Below are positions 52,082 to 61,577 of a stretch of 64,000 nt of DNA, piece after piece; the first letter of the stretch is position 1, and each line of letters starts with the position of its first letter. This DNA comes from an uncultured Clostridium sp. (GTDB lineage: Bacteria > Bacillota > Clostridia > Clostridiales > Clostridiaceae). Made by a program: the position numbers and the translations under genes. The stretch covers positions 6,377 to 70,376 of the forward strand of contig NZ_CALEVF010000040.1 of the NCBI RefSeq assembly GCF_937920395.1. Direction: 5' to 3'. A model generated the notes under the pieces. The model saw only the letters and a program-made list of their open reading frames with translations, made no database searches and was not told where the DNA came from.

Positions 52082-54310
52082 ATGGATGATGTAAGTATAA
52101 GGAGAGAAATTAATATACTTTTAGAAAAAGCTAGTGCATCAAAATATTGTGAGCCTCAGCGGACAATACAATTATCAAAGCATGCACTGCTTTTATCCGA
52201 AAAGATAGGATATACACTTGGTGAAAAAGTCGCCAAAGCATATATGGCTTATTCTTATCATAGCATTGGTAATGATGAAGAAGCATTAGAATTAATATAT
52301 ATTTCACTTCATTATTTTATTAAAGAAGGATTTTATGATCTTATATGGTTGGCATATAATTTATTAGGAATTATATTTACCGAGTTAGGTGATATTGAAA
52401 AAAGTATGGATTTTTACGATAAAGCGCAAATAGTTGCCATAAAAATAGATTTAGGCAAAAGATATGATAAAAAGGCTAATTCTAAAAGAGCGATAATGCT
52501 TACTTTAAATAATATTGCTGAAAATTACAAATTACTTAATGCATACAAGGAAGCATTAAGTTATAGTGAAAGAGCGTACAAGATAGATTCTTTATACGAT
52601 TATAGCTTATCAAGTGGAGTAACTATCCTTAGTTTAGGCGAGATTTATTACTTGTTAGAGGAATATGAAAAGGCAAATATTCTCTCATATAAAGCTTTAA
52701 AGTATATGAAACAGTATAATTATACTATTGCTGATGCTGATATTTATAAATTGCTAGCTCTGACTTCATGGAAAAAAAGAGATTATGCAAAGGCTGAAGA
52801 ATATTTTTATATTGCAATAGATTTGAATGAAAAAGAATCAATTCCTAGTTATAAAATTGATGCATTACTTAGTTATTATGAATATATGATGGAACGAAAA
52901 GAAATAACGAAATCAATTGATATATTAATAAGTGCTTGTAATGTATCAATAAAATATAGTCAACATGAAAAAGTATCTGAAATATCAATGATGTTATCTA
53001 TATTCTATGAAAAGTCAGGAAAATATGAATTATCTTTTAGATATATGAAATTGCATTATCAGTACGAAAAGAAACATATAGAAGCTTATAATAAAAATAT
53101 TATTCAGAGTTTAAATACAAAAAAACAGATGTTAGAAATTGAGAAAGAGAATAACAGAATTACAGAGAAAAATGAAACCTTAAAAATAAAATCACAATCA
53201 TTACAATTGCTTGTTGAAAAAATATCTATTATTAGTGAACTAGGACAAAAAATAACTTCAACTTTAAATGAACATTCCATATTAGATATACTTTATTCAA
53301 GTATTAAAGATTTCATGGATTTATCTTATTTCTGTATTGGTCTTTATGATGAAAATAACTCTATGATAAATTATTTAGATGCTATTATTAGCGGTGAAAA
53401 GGAAAATATGCCATCACTTTCACTTTCTAATAAACCAAGTTTTACTAAAAAATGTATTGACAGTGGCGTGTTGATTATAATTAATGATGTTAGTAAAGAG
53501 TTCCCAAAATATATTAATGAGGGAGCATTTAATAATCAACTAAAATTGAATTACAATACTGAGATAAATTCAATGATGTTTTGTCCTCTTATAGTAAACG
53601 CTAAGATTATAGGAGTAATGTCAATACAAAGTAAAGGCAAAAATGCTTTTACACCATACCATATTGAAATGGTTAAAGCATTATCAGCTTATGCTGCAAT
53701 AGCAATTAATAATTCAATAAAATCAATGGAACTAGAAATGGAAGTTATAAAGACAAAAGGAATTCAAATTGAATTAGAAAAAGTGAACGAAATATTATTA
53801 TCTTTGTCTGAAAATGATAGTTTAACGGGGATACCTAATAGGAGAAAGTTTGATACATACATAAATGATGTTTGGGAGAGTAGTATAAGGGGAAGAAGTA
53901 GTTTATCTTTATTAATTATTGATATAGATTATTTTAAAGAGTATAACGATAACTTTGGCCATTTAGAGGGTGATAAATGCTTAACTAGAGTTGCTAGTAT
54001 TTTGGCAAACTTAAATAATGGACCATATTTTGTTTCAAGGTATGGTGGTGATGAATTTGTAATTGTATTGCTCAAAAGTTCAATTGATTATGCAGTTAAA
54101 TTTGGAGAAAATTTAAGAAGAAAATTGGAAATATTGAATATTATACATGGATTTTCCGAGATTTCAGATAGAATTACATTATCAATTGGTATAACTTCTG
54201 TTTTCCCCAATAAAAACATAACAATAAATGAATTTATAAGAAAAGTTGATAACCAGCTTTATATTGCTAAAAGAAATGGCAGAAATAGAATATCAGCTAA
54301 TGTATACTAA
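52082..54310 (+). CDS. TPR-GAF-GGDEF diguanylate cyclase
   Basis: A soluble protein of 742 residues. Residues about 1-350 form TPR repeats, a coiled coil follows (about 340-390), then a GAF domain (about 395-545) and a C-terminal GGDEF domain. The cyclase motif YGGDEF is intact (655-659 for GGDEF), preceded by LTGIPNRRKFD. No RxxD inhibitory site lies before it. The protein should make c-di-GMP in response to a ligand or partner bound by the TPR/GAF part. ATG 52082 follows TAGGAG; TTG 52064 lies before it. Confidence 0.92.
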   Translation: MDDVSIRREINILLEKASASKYCEPQRTIQLSKHALLLSEKIGYTLGEKVAKAYMAYSYHSIGNDEEALELIYISLHYFIKEGFYDLIWLAYNLLGIIFTELGDIEKSMDFYDKAQIVAIKIDLGKRYDKKANSKRAIMLTLNNIAENYKLLNAYKEALSYSERAYKIDSLYDYSLSSGVTILSLGEIYYLLEEYEKANILSYKALKYMKQYNYTIADADIYKLLALTSWKKRDYAKAEEYFYIAIDLNEKESIPSYKIDALLSYYEYMMERKEITKSIDILISACNVSIKYSQHEKVSEISMMLSIFYEKSGKYELSFRYMKLHYQYEKKHIEAYNKNIIQSLNTKKQMLEIEKENNRITEKNETLKIKSQSLQLLVEKISIISELGQKITSTLNEHSILDILYSSIKDFMDLSYFCIGLYDENNSMINYLDAIISGEKENMPSLSLSNKPSFTKKCIDSGVLIIINDVSKEFPKYINEGAFNNQLKLNYNTEINSMMFCPLIVNAKIIGVMSIQSKGKNAFTPYHIEMVKALSAYAAIAINNSIKSMELEMEVIKTKGIQIELEKVNEILLSLSENDSLTGIPNRRKFDTYINDVWESSIRGRSSLSLLIIDIDYFKEYNDNFGHLEGDKCLTRVASILANLNNGPYFVSRYGGDEFVIVLLKSSIDYAVKFGENLRRKLEILNIIHGFSEISDRITLSIGITSVFPNKNITINEFIRKVDNQLYIAKRNGRNRISANVY

Positions 54311-54316
54311 AAAAGT

Positions 54317-54357
54317 AGAGATATTACATAAATGGTTATCTAATATCTCTCTTTTTT
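54317..54357. terminator. bidirectional terminator
   Basis: AGAGATATTA (54317-54326) pairs with TAATATCTCT (54341-54350), then CTTTTTT; an A-run precedes it for the minus strand. Confidence 0.8.
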
Positions 54358-55310
54358 AGTTCCATTTTATTGCTCCATTTGCCACACCTATCTCCAAAGC
54401 AACCTACAGTTTTTTCACCATCTTTTATTGCAATTACTTCACAATTATTACCACATCCATTACACTCAATATTTTTGGGTACAAAATCATTAAAGGCTAT
54501 TTCAAACCCTTTGAAATTTGTTTTACCTATCCTCATGACTTTTTCTTTTGAAAGTATTGCAGCACCTATAGCACCCATTACATTATAATGAGTTGGAACA
54601 TAAACCTCAGTATCTAAGGCTTTCTCAAAAGCCACTTTAATTCCAATATTCGCTGCAACACCACCTTGAAAGAATATTTTTGAACGGATTCGTTTTCCTT
54701 TTCCTACATTGCTTAAATAATTTCTTACCATTGCTTCGCAAAGGCCACCTATTATGTCTTCTTCATTATAGCCAAGCTGTTGCTTGTGTATCATGTCAGA
54801 TTCTGCAAAAACCGCACATCTTCCAGCTATTCTAACAGGCGATTTTGACTTTAATGCATATTCTCCAAAATCTTCAATAGGGATCTCTAACCTTTCTGCT
54901 TGCCTATCAAGAAAAGAACCTGTACCGGCCGCACATACTGTATTCATAGCAAAATCTGTTACTATACCATTTTTTAATAATATTATCTTTGAATCTTGAC
55001 CACCTATTTCTAATATGGTACTTACTTCTTTATCAATTTCAAGGGATGCAACTGCATGAGCAGTAATTTCATTTTTTACGATGTCCGCACCTATTAAAAA
55101 AGATGCCATTTGTCTTCCGCTTCCGGTAGTTCCAACCGATTTTATTTGATGACTTTCATATTTCTTGTTTAATATCTTTAATCCGTCCTGGATTGCTTTT
55201 ATAGGTTTACCTTTTGTTCTTAAATATAATTTTTCTATAACATTTAATGAATCATCTAATAATACGATATTAGTACTTACAGATCCTACATCAACTCCCA
55301 TATAGTACAT
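54336..55310 (-). CDS. acyl-CoA dehydratase activase (BadF/BcrA/HgdC ATPase family)
   Basis: This [4Fe-4S] ATPase of the ASKHA fold drives single electrons at low potential into a partner enzyme. Seen are the phosphate loops DVGSVSTNIVLLDD and GGQDSKIILL, the cluster Cys in NTVCAAGTGSFLD and GRCAVFAESD, and VFFQGGVA-like IFFQGGVAAN. An extra C-terminal tail has CNGCGNNC and CFGDRCGKW, Cys clusters beyond the simple HgdC form. GAGGAG precedes the ATG. It overlaps the upstream gene by 20 bp, the last of a three-gene set. Confidence 0.88.
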   Translation of the reverse strand: MYYMGVDVGSVSTNIVLLDDSLNVIEKLYLRTKGKPIKAIQDGLKILNKKYESHQIKSVGTTGSGRQMASFLIGADIVKNEITAHAVASLEIDKEVSTILEIGGQDSKIILLKNGIVTDFAMNTVCAAGTGSFLDRQAERLEIPIEDFGEYALKSKSPVRIAGRCAVFAESDMIHKQQLGYNEEDIIGGLCEAMVRNYLSNVGKGKRIRSKIFFQGGVAANIGIKVAFEKALDTEVYVPTHYNVMGAIGAAILSKEKVMRIGKTNFKGFEIAFNDFVPKNIECNGCGNNCEVIAIKDGEKTVGCFGDRCGKWSNKMELKKRDIR

Positions 55311-56388
55311 TGTTTTTTCTCCTCTCTAACATATCTACAAATGCTTCTATCCTAGTAATATATCCGGCTTCTCCAGTCATTTCGTCTACTATTAAGGTCA
55401 TTATCGGAAAATCTTTATCGCTTGAAATTTTAGTTAAGATTGCTTTTGACACAATTTCAGGCATACATCCCATAGGGAAAATTTGAATTGCACCATCAAA
55501 ACTTTCTTTCTCGGCTATGAGCACTTCCCCCACACATTCTCTAGCGTGACCCCCGATATAATATGGAAGGTATTCTTTAGAGGCTTTTCTTATGCTAATT
55601 GAGTTAAGTTTAAATGGACTAAGTAATGCATTTTTAATCCACCAAGTAGGGGTAAGCATTCTTTTAGTGGATACGCCATAGTCCATAAGTTTATCTTCTA
55701 TATATAGATTAGAAAAGGGTTCAATTATAGTATAAATTTCACCAATAATTGCAATCTTAATGGGGTCTTTATGTTTATTAATAGGAACGTTATTTATTTT
55801 ATTGTTATATTTTTTTAAAATACTTACCATTTGTGGTGGGGAAATTGCATTAGCAGCATTAATGGTGCATTCTTTTAAAAGGTTTTTAAATTGACCGTTG
55901 TTAACTTCAAATCCTGTTAGACGATGTACTTTACTTTCAATTTTATCTATAAGCCCATTTACAGTATAGGCTAATTTCAACGCCCTAATTTTTTGTAATT
56001 TATTTTTAGAACTGTTGTTTGATATTTTTGATAGACGATTTAAAAATTCGTTTTTGCCAATATCAAAAGGACTATCAATTACAATAAATGTTAGGTTATG
56101 ACCCATTTTCTTAAGTGCATTTATTTGTAATTCACAGTACTCACCAAATCTACAAGGACCGCAACTTCCAGGAAGGATTATGGTATCAGCCCCAAGTGTT
56201 ATACTCTGCAAATAATTACCCATCATAATTTTATAAGGTAAACACATTTCTTCAGGAGAAAACTTTGAACCTAGCTCCAATGCTTCGTTGGTACTAAATG
56301 GTGGTATTATGCATTCTATACCTAGTCCATCAAATAATGCTTTAGCTGCAAGATGTGTGTTGCCGAAATGTGGAAATGTTATCTTCAT
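55291..56388 (-). CDS. acyl-CoA dehydratase activase-related protein (HgdB/DUF2229-like)
   Basis: The protein of about 365 residues has Cys motifs that could hold an Fe-S cluster: SPEEMCLPYKIMMGNY, PGSCGPCRFGEYCELQ, HARECVGE and PMGCMPE. It matches the 2-hydroxyacyl-CoA dehydratase-related part found in large activase proteins. The end EMTGEAGYITRIEAFVDMLERR resembles the end of the upstream gene product, so the two are distant paralogues. I start at ATG 56388 (AAAGGA 11 nt before); ATG 56406 is possible. Genuine overlap with both neighbours. Confidence 0.82.
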   Translation of the reverse strand: MKITFPHFGNTHLAAKALFDGLGIECIIPPFSTNEALELGSKFSPEEMCLPYKIMMGNYLQSITLGADTIILPGSCGPCRFGEYCELQINALKKMGHNLTFIVIDSPFDIGKNEFLNRLSKISNNSSKNKLQKIRALKLAYTVNGLIDKIESKVHRLTGFEVNNGQFKNLLKECTINAANAISPPQMVSILKKYNNKINNVPINKHKDPIKIAIIGEIYTIIEPFSNLYIEDKLMDYGVSTKRMLTPTWWIKNALLSPFKLNSISIRKASKEYLPYYIGGHARECVGEVLIAEKESFDGAIQIFPMGCMPEIVSKAILTKISSDKDFPIMTLIVDEMTGEAGYITRIEAFVDMLERRKNNVLYGS

Positions 56389-57280
56389 TATTATTTTTCC
56401 TTTCAATCATATCAATAAAGGCTTCAATTCTTGTATCTACACCACCTTCACCAGTATGTTCATCAACTTTTAAGACTAAAAGAGGGAAACCACAAGTTTT
56501 ATCTTTTATAAGTTCAATTACAACGGAGTCTATTCCGCAAGCAAAGGAAGATATGTATATAGCACCATCGATTTCTTTGTTTTTAGCTATACTAGCTGTA
56601 AAACCATAAGACTTTGATGCAAAAGTCCAAAAGGGTCGTTTAATAAGAGTGTTTACTTCTAATTTAATTTGTTCTTCACTTACATATTCTTCTGTTATAA
56701 TTCCAACTCCTAATTTGTTTAATTTCTTTACTATATCCATATTAATAAAAGTATCGTAGAGATTGTATGGATGTCCAACTAGCGCAATAGTTATTTTATA
56801 GCCTTCATCTTTTATACCAAATTTAGTTTTTCTTTGAACATCTAGAGCGTTTGCAAAGGCAATCTTAATTTTATGTTTATCTTTCGTAATCATTTTGGCT
56901 AGTTTTTTGCACCAAGTGTATAATTCTTTTTCGCTACTAGCATATATAGGTTCTGTCATAACCTTTGGCATATTAGGTATGCTACATAAAATCATTTCTG
57001 GAAGCCCACAAAACTTTGGGCATATAAATTCTCGGGGACGTACTCTCATAAATCTTGGTATTATTAATAAATCACATTTATCTTTTATATTTAAGATATG
57101 TCCATGGAATATCTTTATAGGAAGACATGCTTCATCAACACAATATTTAATTCCTTCATTTAAAATATTTTTATTTGTATCTGTAGATGTAATTATTTCA
57201 ACACCTAAGTCACTTAAAAATGTTTTTATAAACGGGGAGTATTTGTAGTATAACAATCCTTTAGGAATACCAACTTTCAT
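56342..57280 (-). CDS. DUF2229 acyl-CoA dehydratase activase-related protein
   Basis: 312 residues opening KVGIPKGLLYYKYSPFI, the DUF2229 start. Conserved Cys lie in YCVDEACLPIKIFHGH, RVRPREFICPKFCGLPE and SSFACGIDSV. The family end DEHTGEGGVDTRIEAFIDMIERK is intact, then about 15 extra residues run 47 bp into the next gene. It leads the three-gene set; AAGGAGG precedes the ATG. In many clostridia these parts are joined in one protein of over 1000 residues. No dehydratase substrate genes are adjacent. Confidence 0.85.
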   Translation of the reverse strand: MKVGIPKGLLYYKYSPFIKTFLSDLGVEIITSTDTNKNILNEGIKYCVDEACLPIKIFHGHILNIKDKCDLLIIPRFMRVRPREFICPKFCGLPEMILCSIPNMPKVMTEPIYASSEKELYTWCKKLAKMITKDKHKIKIAFANALDVQRKTKFGIKDEGYKITIALVGHPYNLYDTFINMDIVKKLNKLGVGIITEEYVSEEQIKLEVNTLIKRPFWTFASKSYGFTASIAKNKEIDGAIYISSFACGIDSVVIELIKDKTCGFPLLVLKVDEHTGEGGVDTRIEAFIDMIERKNNNEDNISTFRQHTSCS

Positions 57281-57391
57281 AAGTTCCTCCTTGTATGTGT
57301 ATCAACCACTCCTTTCTATTCTGAACTATTTAGAGGGAAAGTATTCTTATTTACATTAGAATTTATAAATTTAAGACATCTTAAAAAAAGG

Positions 57392-57433
57392 TAAAAAAAT
57401 ATACACCCATATCCAGGGGGATACAGGTGTATA
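57392..57433 (-). terminator. MBL hydrolase terminator
   Basis: On the minus strand TATACACC-TG-TATCC pairs with GGATA-TG-GGTGTATA, then TTTTTTTACC. G-rich parts superficially resemble the CsoR operator. Confidence 0.8.
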
Positions 57434-57485
57434 TAGTGGTGTCAATAATTTTATCTAGAATTACAGGGATATGACAATGTTAAAT

Positions 57486-58289
57486 TTATAAGTTAATAAC
57501 ATCTAAATCGTCAGGAACAATGATATTGCCTGCAAAAAACTGTTTTCCTTCATCAGTATATAGTTTTCTTCTATTTAATATATTTTTATCCTCAGTATGA
57601 AATAGAACTATATTTTTTACATTAAGCTTAGATGCATTTTCACAAGCATCTTTTACGGTAGCATGATGTTTTTCATAAGGTTTAAAGATATCCTTTTGTG
57701 AATATAAACAAAAGGCTTCATGAAAAAGGTAATCTACTTTATTTGCATATTCAAATAACTCATCATTGTATGGCTCGTCACCTAAGAAAGCCAAACTTTT
57801 TCCGTTCCTAAGGGTTGTATTAAAGCCAAACTGAAGTTCTTTAGTGCTTCTGATATCGAAAAAATTTATATTCCAGTCTAGTATAGAAACCGTGCATTTA
57901 TCATAGATTTCATTAAATAGTATTCTAGTTCCAATGTATTTTGTAAACTTTTTATCTAGAAGTAAGCTGCTTATTGTATTTATTATATCAACATTATTTT
58001 TATGGCAATAAATTGTTAGATTGCCTTCATAATTTCCATCCATTATTTGCTGGGCTACAGCTCTAATTATCCAAACAATTCCGGAAATATGATCGTTATG
58101 TCTATGAGATATAAAAACATGGTGGATATTGGCTATATCTATGTTTGATTTTTCTAGGTTTGATAGTATGGTATTCCCACCACCTGTATCTATTAAAAAA
58201 TACTCTTTGCCGTTAGAAATGGTAAGACAAGTGTTATAACATTTTGTAACCATAGCACTTCCTGTACCTAAAAAATTAACTGATTCCAT
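57486..58289 (-). CDS. MBL-fold metallo-hydrolase (RNase Z-like)
   Basis: A 267-residue metallo-beta-lactamase-fold protein. The metal motif is SHRHNDH, with further ligands in FLGDEPYND (Asp), FHEAFCLY and LFHTEDK (His). The opening MESVNFLGTGSAM resembles RNase Z/YycJ-like members, but length and context do not prove tRNA processing. GGAGGA precedes the ATG. It is transcribed alone. Confidence 0.87.
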   Translation of the reverse strand: MESVNFLGTGSAMVTKCYNTCLTISNGKEYFLIDTGGGNTILSNLEKSNIDIANIHHVFISHRHNDHISGIVWIIRAVAQQIMDGNYEGNLTIYCHKNNVDIINTISSLLLDKKFTKYIGTRILFNEIYDKCTVSILDWNINFFDIRSTKELQFGFNTTLRNGKSLAFLGDEPYNDELFEYANKVDYLFHEAFCLYSQKDIFKPYEKHHATVKDACENASKLNVKNIVLFHTEDKNILNRRKLYTDEGKQFFAGNIIVPDDLDVINL

Positions 58290-58522
58290 ATATTTTCCTC
58301 CAATATTAGTTTAATTCAAATAATAAATTTTTATTTCATTTATATTTTAACTTGGCTTATGTTTATTATTACAGTAAAAAACATATTTATCAATAGCTTA
58401 TTTTTTTACTGTTCTTACAAGAAAAGAAAATAAACAATAATATAATTAATGATAAGTAATTAATAGATATATAAATTGTGGGCAATATAATAAAAATAAA
58501 ATAGAAAAAGAGGTGAATTTGA

Positions 58523-59362
58523 GTGAGTGTTTGGCTTAAAAAGATTAACTTGATTATTAATAATAAAGAAATTATTTGTTTGAAAAAAGTGGAGTCTAAA
58601 CCACGATATAATACAGTTATAATTCTTACTGGAGCCGCCACGTATGCGTCAAATTATGCAATATTTGCAATGCAGTTTAAGGAAACGGAAGTTATTATAA
58701 TTAATACACCGGGACATGGATTTGGAAAAACTTTAACTAAGGGTGAACCTTTAACTGATGGAAATGAGTTGGTAGATTTTCAGGTGGACGTGATAAAAAA
58801 GTTAATCAAAGAAAAGTATTGCACGACGAAAGTCATATTGCTTGGTTATTCAATTGGCGGAATGACACTTTTAAATATTATTAATAGAAAGCTATTGGAA
58901 AATAATATAGACCTCTGCATTTTATTTGCTAGTGCTAGATTTACAAGGCATAATGAAAAAGTAATCAAAGGATTGTATAATAAAGAAACTAAAACATTTA
59001 ATATAAAAGCACTAATGGATAAAAATTGTACAAGGAAGACTCCTTGGTATATTAAATATCTAAATCCTAATTTAATATGTACTTTGTCAGCTACTTGCCA
59101 TTGTGATTTTCTGGAGTGTGATAGCATGAACGAAATTTCTAAAAATGAATTAATGATAGATAATAACAAGTCCGTTATTGCATTTTTAGGTAAAAATGAT
59201 TGCTTTTTTAGTGAAGAAGAGATACTTAAAACAATAAAAAGTTTTAGATATAGAAAATTTATATCACTTAAGGAGTATGGCCATCTATTTATATTAGAAA
59301 GACCTATTAAGGCAGGAAAACTTGTATTTAAGGCCATAAAAGAAGCTACTTTAAAAGGGTAA
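58523..59362 (+). CDS. alpha/beta-hydrolase
   Basis: A 279-residue single-domain hydrolase. The nucleophile elbow is GYSIGG, the acid probably the Asp in LGKNDCF, and the His in EYGHLFILERP. An oxyanion-region ILTGAATYASNYAIF precedes. Two Cys-His pairs (ATCHCDFLECDS) are unusual. No signal peptide. The start is GTG 58523, 6 nt after AGAGGTGA. The substrate is unknown. It diverges from the MBL hydrolase gene and lies 170 bp before the pentapeptide-repeat gene. Confidence 0.82.
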   Translation: MSVWLKKINLIINNKEIICLKKVESKPRYNTVIILTGAATYASNYAIFAMQFKETEVIIINTPGHGFGKTLTKGEPLTDGNELVDFQVDVIKKLIKEKYCTTKVILLGYSIGGMTLLNIINRKLLENNIDLCILFASARFTRHNEKVIKGLYNKETKTFNIKALMDKNCTRKTPWYIKYLNPNLICTLSATCHCDFLECDSMNEISKNELMIDNNKSVIAFLGKNDCFFSEEEILKTIKSFRYRKFISLKEYGHLFILERPIKAGKLVFKAIKEATLKG

Positions 59363-59533
59363 GTTTTTTATAGACTTAATTTTTTTAGCATGGTTTTATA
59401 ATAGTACTTATCTGGATTAAATTAAAAGAGTATACTATAATTATATTTATAAGTATAAAAAAGTAAAGTGGATATTTATAGATGTATTTACGTAAAATCA
59501 TATTTATTTTAAGATTAGGTGGAGGTAATACAT

Positions 59534-60187
59534 ATGGAAGCGAAAAAATTAAAAACAAAAGTAATAAGACCTAGATTTGATAGCAATCTTGATATAATAG
59601 AGTTATCTAAGGAGAGTATTGAGGATGAGAGTGTCTTCTCTTTTGGAACAGTTAGTGATTGCTCTATAGAAAATCATGAAGCTGATAGAGTGAATTTTAA
59701 ACAAATAATATTTACAAAAGTTATTTTTAATAAAGTAACATTTAGGCGTATAGAGATGACAGATGTAAAATTTGAAAATTGTGATTTATCAAATGTGGAT
59801 TTTAATGAGGCATCATTACAAAGAGTTGAATTTATTAATTGTAAAATTATTGGTATTAATTTAAGTGAGACAACCTTTAGAGATGTAATTTTTGATAACT
59901 GTAATGGTGAATTTGCTTTTTTTAGTTATTCTGATTGTAAGCAAGTGGCATTTCTTGAATGCCAATTACGTTCTTCAGATTTTCAAAATTCAAAGTTTTT
60001 AAAAGTTGAATTTAGGGAATCCAATATGATGGGGGCTTTAATGAATTACACAAGTCTAAAAGGAATAGATTTTACTAGTTGTAATATTGAAGGTATGGGA
60101 GTAAATATTGTTGATGTTAAAGGGGTAAGAGTTACATCGACCCAAGTAATTTCATTATCAAGTATACTAGGTCTCATTATTAAATAA
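59534..60187 (+). CDS. pentapeptide-repeat protein
   Basis: About 217 residues. From about residue 40 the sequence follows the five-residue A(D/N)LxX-type rhythm (for example VKFENCDLSNVDFNEASLQR, then VEFINCKIIGINLSETTF), predicting a right-handed quadrilateral beta helix. Many members mimic DNA or coat surfaces; function here is unknown. Cys recurs at matching turns (NCDL, NCKI, NCNG, ECQL, SCNI), which could line one face. ATG 59534 is chosen, spaced from GGAGG; GTG 59519 lies before it. Confidence 0.88.
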   Translation: MEAKKLKTKVIRPRFDSNLDIIELSKESIEDESVFSFGTVSDCSIENHEADRVNFKQIIFTKVIFNKVTFRRIEMTDVKFENCDLSNVDFNEASLQRVEFINCKIIGINLSETTFRDVIFDNCNGEFAFFSYSDCKQVAFLECQLRSSDFQNSKFLKVEFRESNMMGALMNYTSLKGIDFTSCNIEGMGVNIVDVKGVRVTSTQVISLSSILGLIIK

Positions 60188-60206
60188 TTTATATGCTTTT
60201 TATAAA

Positions 60207-60240
60207 AAAATGAATGTAACTTTATGTTACATTCAAAAGG
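60207..60240. terminator. terminator between convergent genes
   Basis: GAATGTAAC pairs with GTTACATTC around TTTAT, with A-runs before and after that serve both strands. Confidence 0.8.
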
Positions 60241-60253
60241 GATGTTTACTAAT

Positions 60254-61330
60254 TTATTTTTTACCATTTAATTGCTCTGCAAATATTCTTGATAAATACA
60301 TACCAGTGTTTTTTACCTGTGCTATAGTATTATTATTGTCGCCTACCTCAACAAGTAATGCATTATTACTTCTACCTTGATTATAGAAATTTATTCCCCA
60401 GTTAGCATAAGTGATTTCTAGGGGATTAATAAGGTTTGGAAATAATTTATTCGATATTCCAACCATTGAGTTTACCAGCTTTATCTGCTTAGCATATCTA
60501 GGGTTTTTACGTGTAACTACAAACATAAAGTTAGCAACAGATTCTCCATTTATTTTAGTTGTTATTGCGTTTTTACTAGGGACACCATCTCTATGTAAAT
60601 CTATAATTAAATCAAAATCACCATATTTTTTTAAATTTTTATCTAAGTTAATTCCAGAATTTTTATAGGCTGAATTATAATCTGGTACATTATTTACAGT
60701 TTTATCATGTATAACGGAAATTCCATATTTCGTTTGTAATTGCGATGCTATTACGTCTCCTACAGCTACTACATTTAGCGATTCATTGGCGTTAAAAGCA
60801 TTTTTAGTTTTATCACTGCCAGAGGCCTTATAGGACTCTGTAGTATGAGAATGATATATTAGTACTCGTGGTTTTGATTTGTTTAGAGTTTGTTTCAAAT
60901 TGTTATTAATAAGGTTAGTTACAATTGAGGGGTCATCAGACTTATCTACCTGATTTTCAACCAATTTAAATGGAACGATTGAGTTTATATCATCACCTTC
61001 ATTATTTGTATCATTACTAATTTTATCCTTGTCTAAATATGCAATTTCTTTTGTTATTATAGAAAGAGGGTTTGAAATATCTATACCTAAAAAAGATAGG
61101 ATTGAATACTTGATTTCACTGTTAATATCTTGCTTCCCATTGCTAGAAGAATTAAATAAAGCTAGGGTGTTGCTAATAGCCTTAATGAAAAAATAATTTT
61201 GAGATGTTCCTTCACTAGTCGCATTAGCACTTTTGGGTAAAACTAAACCAAACAAAAAAATAAAAAGGAATGTTAAAATACTTAGAAGCATTTTACTGTT
61301 ATTATTTTTTTTAATACTTTTACGTCTCAT
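60254..61330 (-). CDS. spoIIP: stage II sporulation protein P
   Basis: SpoIIP is the amidase/endopeptidase of the SpoIID-SpoIIM-SpoIIP complex that drives forespore engulfment. An N-terminal membrane anchor (about 15-35) precedes a variable region, then the amidase-like domain with YHSHTTESY, DLHRDG and LLVEVGDNNNT. The 358-residue length is typical. ATG 61330 follows GGGGAGG; a GTG five codons upstream lies on that site. It stands alone; gpr, its frequent neighbour, is not here. Confidence 0.93.
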   Translation of the reverse strand: MRRKSIKKNNNSKMLLSILTFLFIFLFGLVLPKSANATSEGTSQNYFFIKAISNTLALFNSSSNGKQDINSEIKYSILSFLGIDISNPLSIITKEIAYLDKDKISNDTNNEGDDINSIVPFKLVENQVDKSDDPSIVTNLINNNLKQTLNKSKPRVLIYHSHTTESYKASGSDKTKNAFNANESLNVVAVGDVIASQLQTKYGISVIHDKTVNNVPDYNSAYKNSGINLDKNLKKYGDFDLIIDLHRDGVPSKNAITTKINGESVANFMFVVTRKNPRYAKQIKLVNSMVGISNKLFPNLINPLEITYANWGINFYNQGRSNNALLVEVGDNNNTIAQVKNTGMYLSRIFAEQLNGKK

Positions 61331-61577
61331 ATTAATCCTCCCCACATTTTCATTTTATAAAGGAAAAACTACCTAATTTTATAATATATTCTTTAAAATA
61401 TTAATTATTACATCTATTTAAATAAAATCAAAATTGGTTTCATCTATAAGAATAAAATTTATGTTTTACAATGTGAATTCATTGATAAACAGTTAATCTA
61501 TATTGTAAAAAGAAAATTAGTGTGATAATATTATTTTAAAGTTTATATAAGTATATATAAATTATGGAGGAAATTTT

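Noticed and set aside
57392-57433. G-rich inverted repeat resembling a CsoR operator
   Set aside because: On the minus strand it is a stem followed by seven T directly after the MBL hydrolase gene, which is better explained as a terminator. No metal gene is adjacent.
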